Origin: Artemia franciscana
Lineage: Eukaryota; Arthropoda; Branchiopoda; Anostraca; Artemiidae
Assembly: GCF_032884065.1 (NCBI RefSeq)
Contig: NC_088873.1
Coordinates: 6,153,011-6,217,010 of the forward strand
Length of the DNA stretch: 64,000 bases
Direction of reading: 5' to 3'
Made by a program: the position numbers and the translations under genes. Below, piece after piece: positions 56,440 through 64,000 of the stretch (its first letter is position 1; the number at the start of each line of letters is the position of its first letter). The notes under the pieces are model-generated. The model was not told where the DNA came from and did not search any database. It saw only the letters and a list, made by a program, of their open reading frames with translations.

Positions 56440-59400
56440 ACAAATAAAATATGTTTTGGCTGGTGTCTTCCTTTAAAACTTTTTAATTTTGTTGAACTAC
56501 CGCTTTATTTATATATAGCTCAGTTATGAGAAGTTCTTCCAAATTATCATGCATAAAAACTCTAGTAAGTCTATCCCCTTTGCAAAATTGATGTGGCCGG
56601 TGTCTCCCTTTGAAACTTTTTAAGTCCAATAGTCTATCCACTTTGCGAAATTGGTGTGGCCGGTGTCTTCCTCTAAAACTTTAATTTCGTTGCACTACCG
56701 CGTTAAAACTCCAGTAAGTCAATCCCCTTTGCAACATTGGTGTGGCCGGTGTCTCCCTTTGAAACTTTTTAAATTCGTTGCACTACCGCGTTATTTGTAT
56801 ATATAGCTCCGTTATGGAAAGTTCTTCCAAATTATGATAAAAAACAACTCCAATAGTTTATCCACTTTGCAACATTTGTGTGGCCGGTGTCTTCCTTTGA
56901 AACTTTAATTTCGTTGCACTACCGCGTTATTTATATACAGCTCCGTTAAGAAAAGTTCTTCTAAATTATCATGCATAAAAACTCCAGTAAGTCAATCCCC
57001 TTCGCAACATTGGTGTGGCCGGTGTCTCCCTTTGAAACTTTTTAAATTCGTTGCACTACCGCGTTATTTGTATATATAGCTCGGTTATGGAAAGTTCTTC
57101 CAAATTATGATAAAAAAAACTCCAATAGTTTATCTACTTTGCAACATTTGTGTGGCCGGTGTCTTCCTTTGAAACTTTAATTTCGTTACACTACCGCGTT
57201 ATTTATATACAGCTCCGTTAAGAAAAGTTCTTCTAAATTATCATGCATAAAAACTCCAGTAAGTCAATCCCCTTTGCAACATTGGTGTGGCCGGTGTCTC
57301 CCTTTGAAACTTTTTAAATTCGTTGCACTACCGCGTTATTTGTATATATAGCTCTGTTATGGAAAGTTCTTCCAAATTATGATAAAAAAAAACTCCAATA
57401 GTTTATCCACTTTGCAACATTTGTGTGGCCGGTGTCTTCCTTTGAAACTTTAATTTCGTTGCACTACCGCGTTATTTATATACAGCTCCGTTAAGAAAAG
57501 TTCTTCTAAATTATCATGCATAAAAACTCCAGTAAGTCAATCCCCTTCGCAATATTGGTGTGGCCGGTGTCTCCCTTTGAAACTTTTTAAATTCGTTGCA
57601 CTACCGCGTTATTTGTATATATAGCTCGGTTATGGAAAGTTCTTCCAAATTATGATAAAAAAAAACTCCAATAGTTTATCCACTTTGCAACATTTGTGTG
57701 GCCGGTGTCTTCCTTTGAAACTTTAATTTCGTTGCACTACCGCGTTATTTATATACAGCTCCGTTAAGAAAAGTTCTTCTAAATTATCATGCATAAAAAC
57801 TCCAGTAAGTCAATCCCCTTTGCAACATTGGTGTGGCTGGTGTCTCCCTTTGAAACTTTTTAAATTCGTTGCACTACCGCGTTATTTGTATATATAGCTC
57901 TGTTATGGAAAGTTCTTCCAAATTATGATAAAAAAAAACTCCAATAGTCTATCCACTTTGCAATATTGGTGTGGCCGGTTTCTGCGTTTGAAACTTTTTA
58001 ATATCGTTGCACTACCGCTTTATTTATACATACCTCCGTTACGAAAAGTTCTTCCAAGTTATAATAAATAAAAATTTCAATAAGTCTATCCACTTTGCAA
58101 CATAGGTGTGACCGGTGTCTCCCTTTAAAACTTTTTAATTCCGTTGCACCACCGCGTTATTTATATATAGCTCCGTCATGAAAAGTTCTTCCAAATTATA
58201 ATAGGTAAAAACTCCAATAAGTCTATCCACTTTCCAACATTGGTGTAGCCGGTGTCTTCCTTTGAAACTTTTAAATTTTGTTGAATTACCGCGTTATTTA
58301 AATATAGCTCCGTTATGAAAAATTTTTCCAAATTGTGATAAATAAAAACTCCAATAAGTCTACCCACTTTGCAAAATTGGTGTGACCGGTGTCTCTCTTT
58401 AAAACTTTTTAATTTCGTTGGACTACCGCGTTGTTCATATGTTGCTCCGTTATGAAAGTGGCCGGTGTCTTCCTTTGAAATTTTCTAATTTGGTTGCACT
58501 ACCGCGTTATTTACATAAAGCTCTGTTATGAAAAGTTATTCAAAATTATGATAAATAAAACTCAAATAAGTCTATCCACTTCGTAATATTGGTAAGGCCG
58601 GCGTCTTCCTTTGAAAATTTTTAGTTTCATTAAACTACCGCGTTATTTACATATAGAACTGTTATGAAAAGTTATTTAAATTTATGATGAATAAAAACTC
58701 CAATAAGTCTATCTACTTTGCAATATTACTGTAGCTTGTGTCTTCCTTTGAAACTGTTCAAGTTCGTTGGGCTACCAACTTATTTGTATGTTGCTCCGTT
58801 ATGAAAAGGTCTTCCTTATTATGATCAATAAAAACTACAATAAGTCTATCCACTTTGCAACATTGGTGTGGCTGGTGTCTTCCTTCCTTTGAAACTTTTT
58901 AATTTCATCGAACTACCGCGTTATTTACATACAGATCCATTAGGAAAGGTTTTTCCAAATTATGATAAATAAAAATTCAAATAAGTCTATCCGCTTTGCA
59001 ACATCGGTGTAGCCGGTGTCTTCCTTTGAAACTTTTTAATTTCGTTAAACTACCGCGTTATTTACATTACACTGTTATGAAAAGTTCTTCAACTTTATGA
59101 TGAATAAAAACTTCAGTAAGTCTATCCACTTTGCAACAATGGTGTGGCCGGTATCTTCCTTTGAAAATTTTAATTAGGTTGCACTATCGCGTGATTTATA
59201 AATAGCTCCGTTATGAAAAGTTCTTCCAAATTATAATAAATAAAAATTCAAATAAGTCTATCCACTTTCCAACATCGGTGTGGCCTGGCCGGTGTCTTCC
59301 TTTGAAACTTTTTAATTTCGTTAAACTGCCGCGTTATTTAAATTACACTGTTATGAAAATTTCTTCAAATTTATGATAAATAAAAATTCCAATATGTCTA

Positions 59401-59800
59401 TCCATTTTGCAGCACTTTGATTAAATAAAAAAAAACATTTTTTTTTAAACTGAAAGTAAGGAGCGATAATAAAACAAAAAGAAATTATTGAGGCTGTCCC
59501 CTTCTCAATACCCCGTTCTTTACGCCAAAGTTTGACTCTTTCTCACATTCTACTTTATAAAACAATAAAAGCTTTAGCATAAAGAACGGGGCACTAAGGA
59601 GGGTACAATAAGTTTATCCACATTGTAACGTTTGTGTGGCCGGTGTCCTTGTTCCTTTGAAACGTTTTAATTTCATTGCACTACCGCGTTATTTACATAT
59701 AGATTCGTTATTAAAAGTTTTTCCGAATCATAATAAATAAAAACTCCAGTAAGTCTATCCACTTTGCAATATTGGTGTGGCAGGGGTCTGCCTTTGATTA
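56440..59800. repeat. Satellite array, 136-bp monomer with 272-bp dimer core
   Basis: The motif TGTGGCCGGTGTCT recurs at 56742, 56881, 57016, 57153, 57288, 57425, 57561, 57699, 57834 and 57972, spaced 135-139 bp. Two alternating monomer types differ in diagnostic words (TCATGCATAAAAACTCCAGT against ATGATAAAAAAAACTCCAAT, and GTCTCCC against GTCTTCC). This gives a 272-bp higher-order unit of about 4.5 copies. Flanking monomers on both sides (56440-56740 and 57970-59800) are diverged. Another sequence with CTTTACGCCAAAG and AAAGTAAGGAGCGATAATAA (repeat R end) interrupts it at 59410-59605. Confidence 0.9.
59410..59605. repeat. Foldback fragment of repeat R inside the satellite
   Basis: AACTGAAAGTAAGGAGCGAT, then CCCCGTTCTTTACGCCAAAG and AGCTTTAGCATAAAGAACGG form a short inverted repeat, as in 44860-44965 and 55614-55914. 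Satellite sequence resumes afterwards, so this is an insertion into an existing array. A similar end fragment lies at 59800-59865. Confidence 0.7.
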
Positions 59801-59904
59801 AATAAAAGAAAGCAGTCTTTCTTTAACTGAAAATAAGGAGCGACATTAAAACTTAAAACGAATATAAAGTTCAACGGACATAATAAGTCATTGAATTAAC
59901 TTAC

Positions 59905-60105
59905 ATGCTGAAGACATTCTTTCATTTACGCCCGATTCTTCATCTGATGATTCCGGTACTTGACGCCTATTTACCACTGGTGGAGGAGGAGGTGGTGGTG
60001 AAGTCTCTTTAATTGGTGTAGACTTAATAACATGAGCAACTTTCTGTCTAGAGCTTGATTTGGGAAGTCCATCTTCATCTTCGCTTAAACTTTCATCAAA
60101 GAAAT
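59905..60105 (-). CDS. Eps8-like gene, acidic and proline-rich exon
   Basis: Acceptor CTTAAATTGCAG precedes ATTTCT at 60105; donor TCAGCAT/GTAAGTTA is at 59905. In the only open frame (2 bases carried in, 1 out) it encodes FFDESLSEDEDGLPKSSSRQ, HVIKSTPIKETSPPPPPPPV and ESSDEESGVNERMSSA. The PPPPPPP run is a potential profilin, EVH1 or SH3 ligand; Eps8 proteins carry such a proline-rich part between the SH3 domain and the C-terminal effector region. Its outgoing phase fits the exon at 51635. Confidence 0.75.
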
Positions 60106-63100
60106 CTGCAATTTAAGCGATTAATGAATGTAAATATCCAGTGTAATAAGTGTAAATGTAAGCGATTAATTGAAGTGTGAAAGTAAAGGAGCTCATCAAA
60201 ACAACGGACTTGATTATCTCACTATCTGTCGAGCGTACATAGTAAAAACAAAAACAAAAAAAAAAAAAAAAAAAACATGGATATAATTAAAACATCGTTC
60301 AAGTACGAAGGCTCACCCTTGAGGGACCAGAGATGTTTGAGGGCCCGATTTTTTCTGTACATTAATCAAAAAAATATATTTTGGCAACGGGTACAGGAAG
60401 CCATCGCACATCTTAAGCACTTTTAAATTTAATGTAACTTCATTTTGAGTATTTCGCCACTACACTTGGCTTAGGCTCCTCAAATGGAGTTTTCAGTTTG
60501 AAAGCAGAAACATGGCTTGAAGAAACAAAAGCTTTCCAGAACAACTTCAGATTGCCCTCTTAGACACAGACTAACTCCACTTTAGCTCTCATATTGTAGA
60601 TTCTGGATGAAGGACAAATGAAAACAATCCTTTTCACTCTTCGCAAAGATTATAAAAAGGTTTCAAAATTTAGTACCATATTCAACAAATCGGTCTGATG
60701 TCCATATTTTCCGTAAAAAAAAACATAAAAGTTAGATCCTTACTAATTTTTTTTTTAATAAACTGAAATTGGAGGCTTTAAAAAATATAAAGAGGGCAAA
60801 ACCAAAGTGTTGCTTCCGCAACACAATGAGCTTATCAGCTTTGAACTCAGTAATCTAAAAGGCATTATAGGACTTTCTGCAAAACTTACATCTATAGCGA
60901 CTCAGGTATGCAAGTTATTTCGATTGGTTTAATCCATTTCCTCCTCTCTTATTTCGTTTTTTTCTCCTAAAATCCTTTATATCCTCGTGAGTTGCCGGAA
61001 AATTTGGGGAATAGAGCTATTAATTGTACTGTCATTTTTGCTACATGTTAGATACCTAAAAGAAAATTCCTTGTACGAAAAAATTTTACGAGCATTTTTC
61101 AATTTCCCCTTTCAATTTTTATAAAACAGAACAATATTCATGATCCAAAAAAAAATATCTTTCGTTACAGTTAATAAACTATAGGAAGATTTTTCAATTT
61201 TTTCTCTGCTGTAAAGTTTGTTCCCTTTGAATTACCACAGATAAGCATTAGCTCCTAAGCATTATCTTACACACTTTCTTTGAGAATTTTGTAACTGTAT
61301 CCATTTTGAACGTACCGTTGGCATTTCAAATTCAAAACATAACAGCAAAATAGATTAGACTAAAGCGCCATGCATGAAAGTTGGTCTTGTTCTTCTGATT
61401 GATATTGCCTCATCCTCAAAAAAATATAAGTGACATGTCTTCTTTAAATTCCTCCTTTATGGATGCAATACATTGCCTTAAAAATAGCAAAATAAAACAT
61501 CCTGAAATTAATTTAGACACAGTTGCCTCCAAAAGCAAATATGCTGAAATAAATAAATAAATATGCTTTGAAATGGTGAAATACGCCGAATGTGCAGCAC
61601 CAAGATGTTCTACTCCTTTTTTAAGAGCCATCTTTCACGGAAATCTCCTGACTGTATATAACAAAAAAATTTTTTTGGCTGAGCCACATACTCTGTGGTG
61701 TGACACCAAGAAAACGAGTTGGCGGAACCAAGTAAGGCTTTGAAGATAACTTCACAGAACTAGGCAACGTTTGCACTATCAAACAGTTCGTGGTAAAGAA
61801 CTGTAGCAAGGAGCAGCCTGGCTCAGTAGTAACCGAAACTCTAAAAAATGGAATTTTGATACCAATAGTTACATCAAAAGAATCGCATTTTAATGCTGAT
61901 TTTAAATATATAAGTTTTATCAAGATCAGTTATACCCATCAAAAGTAACGAGCCTGAAAAAATTTGCCTCATTTTAGAAAATAGGGGGAAACATCCCCCT
62001 AAAAGTCATGTAATCTTAACAAAAATCACACCATCGGATTCAACGTATCAGAGAACCTTATTGTAGAAGTTTCAAGCTCCTATCTACAAAAATGTGGAAT
62101 TTCGCATTTTTTGCCAGAAGATTACTACAAAGTCGACATTATTTCGACATTTTGCTCTTCCGCTTTTAATTTGTGCCTTTTAATGTCGACTTGGAAAGCA
62201 ATTCAAACACATTTTTTCGCAGTAACTTCAAATATAATACGGTTTAATGCTGAACTGTCAGCTATTATTTAGTTAATTAAACGATTCTAATGCTCCTATT
62301 ATTGAACACAAACAAGCCATCATATTAAAATTTTGACTTTATAGTTTGTACACGAAAATAGAAAGAAACTGACTTTTTTATTCTGTCGTCAGAAGACCAC
62401 AAAATGTCGACTTAATGTCAAAATTTGATAAATCGAACGCCCACTGTGCCGAAAGAGAATCAAATAAAATGACACAGTTAATCGGTGTGTCAACAGAAAT
62501 GTTCGTTCAAAATCGGCTTGTTGTTTTTAATGCAAAAAATGACCTTATTTATTCAATAAAGGCGTATTTTACGTCAGCCTTCAAACAAGGTTTTTTCAGT
62601 TAACACTCAATTTAAGCGTTTCTTACACATTTTTTGCTCGGTTTTCTCGGTATATTGGTATCGATTAAAGCATGTTTTACCATTACAAAAAAAACATTTA
62701 TTGGGAGTGGGGAGATAATTTATTTTTTTACTTTTTTTTATTATTATTGTTAGCCTTCATTTATGTATATTCTAGTATCAAGGGGTAATTGAGTGAGAGT
62801 GCTTTTTCCTTCTTTATTTTTTAAATAAATAGGTTGAGAATCATAGGACTGCAGCCGTCCAACATCAGACTGTTTGAACCTTCCCGGGCGGTTGTGTTTA
62901 TGTATAGTTTTATAATTTACTATTTAATAAAACATTCATTCATCCAAAAAAAAATTGGACTCTTACTTATTGGATTTGCGAAGTTTGCTTACTACCTCAC
63001 TTAATATGCTAATTTCTGGCTTGGTGAAGCATATTTTCGCTGTTGAGTGTTAATATTTTACAAATTTAAAATAGTTTGCTATCTATTCTTTGCAAAAGCC

Positions 63101-63986
63101 AGCTTATAATTTGCGCACGCACACACCTAAAAAGCTGGAAGAAAATGACACGTTGTCTAGCCCTTAACGGTGCATCACGGTGGCTGGGGAAAAGAGAAAA
63201 CTCTCGAGAGAAAGACATAACTTTCGGCACAAGTGAGAGTTTTCTGTACCTTTGTTCAAAATGCAACATTTACTCTCATTTCACATGCAAAGTATTTATT
63301 TCACTCTGCAATTATTTAAAACCCATTTTTATTTGGTTTTGGGCCATCTTATAGCTTGAAAATTAAATTAATAGTTTGGTGAATCAAATGTATTTGAGTC
63401 AGCTCTCATTTTATGTTATGTGCCAATTAAAAAAGGAAAATAAAAAAGTTATAAAGTTTTTATTTATATCAAGTTGATCTGAATGGACAGAATTCACACT
63501 TTTTTTCCCTTTTTTTTTAAAATATCCATTGGCAATGGATATTTGGCAATTGGCAATGGTTGACTAAGCTATATTTCGCCCAAAATTGGATGCTAAATCT
63601 AACGAACAGAAGATTTTTCACACATAACCAACTTGTGAAATAACTACAAATAATAAAAGCGAAAATAAAAAATTGAAATCTACGCTAAAAAAATCTTTTA
63701 TTCGATCTTACCAATTCGTTACTTTACCCTTTCGCACTATTCCTTGTATATGAAGCTTCTTGTTGTTACTCGTGATATGCTCATTGATCATCGAACTTTT
63801 TCGCATTATTTTTCACCAATCATTATTCCTCAGTCCAAATTTCCAGAGTTCGGAGCACACAACAAGAAGTAATTAATTATAGCCCTCATTCTATAATTAC
63901 ACTACCCATTCCACTTAGTTTACTCTTTCAGAAATGGAAATCATGAGCAAAACAAGAATTTATAAACCTTTATTAAATATATTTAC
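60106..63986 (-). other. Probable Eps8-like intron
   Basis: Sequence upstream of the exon at 60105. It holds an A homopolymer (about 60258-60276) and a repeat R copy (61780-62125). Several short frames (61416-61631, 62415-62603, 63066-63354) have no recognisable domain. I found no SH3-type exon here. Confidence 0.4.
61780..62125 (+). repeat. Dispersed repeat family R, 5' part only
   Basis: CAAACAGTTCGTGGTAAAGAAC, CAAAAGTAACGAGCCTGAAA, CACACCATCGGATTCAACG and TCAAGCTCCTATCTACAAAA match 43331-43670 and 54065-54410. It ends at TTTTTTGCCAGAAGA. Confidence 0.75.
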
Positions 63987-64000
63987 CTTTAAAAAAGTCG
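63987..64000 (-). CDS. Possible upstream Eps8-like exon end at window edge
   Basis: On the minus strand the last 14 bases read CGACTTTTTTAAAG followed by GTAAATAT, a plausible donor. The frame C GAC TTT TTT AAA G ends in phase 1, which is what the exon at 60105 needs. Too little is visible to be sure. Confidence 0.3.

Noticed and set aside
56440-59800. Possible CRISPR-like regular repeat
   Set aside because: The repeat covers the whole 136-bp period with no unique spacers, and the setting is a eukaryotic intron; it is satellite DNA.
63066-63354. Overlapping frames on both strands near the right edge
   Set aside because: No recognisable motif, no splice or start context, and they overlap each other antisense.

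Overview
The window looks like AT-rich intergenic and intronic DNA from a repeat-laden invertebrate nuclear genome. I see spliced gene exons with GT-AG borders, Helitrons, several non-LTR retrotransposon clades, long (AT)n microsatellites and a satellite array, and no operons. Gene content (an Eps8-family gene, a Vps26 exon, a caspase domain) fits an arthropod. A crustacean is my guess, but I cannot fix the species from the sequence alone.

Layout. 1-7.7 kb is a nested Helitron cluster: T-rich and A-rich bodies, internal (AT)n runs, 3' hairpins ending in CTAG, and a head-to-head junction near 5.0 kb. 7.7-9.35 kb is unique sequence with an intronless caspase-like reading frame on the minus strand. 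9.37-17.78 kb holds scrambled, partly inverted-duplicated pieces of one non-LTR retrotransposon, surrounding an orphan Vps26-like exon (12378-12525). 17.78-19.64 kb is a nearly intact reverse transcriptase on the minus strand. 19.64-21.42 kb is Helitron again, with helicase remnants. 21.4-24.8 kb is mostly unrecognised DNA with retroelement scraps. 24.8-34.5 kb is a second, larger Helitron cluster, ending in a copy that carries Helitron N-terminal and helicase sequence with the Rep nuclease deleted. 34.5-39.4 kb contains degenerate retroelements and a dispersed repeat family.

From 40382 to the right edge the window is dominated by one minus-strand gene of the Eps8 family. I assembled five exons by hand (59905-60105, 51479-51635, 49569-49704, 45656-46214, 40382-40464) plus a possible sixth at the edge. 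All internal splice phases agree and the last exon ends in a stop codon. The exons carry the Eps8 C-terminal helical (SAM-like, actin-binding) region. The upstream PTB and SH3 parts are outside the window. Its introns hold a complete 1.93-kb non-autonomous Helitron, a roughly 136-bp satellite with a 272-bp dimer structure, a foldback palindrome and several copies of an unclassified dispersed repeat.

The most notable pattern is how the Helitrons build on themselves. Short copies sit head to tail with a 337-bp period, and new copies land inside the (AT)n runs carried by older copies. Their subterminal regions carry repeated TGACGTCA palindromes and a GGGACAC-type minisatellite.
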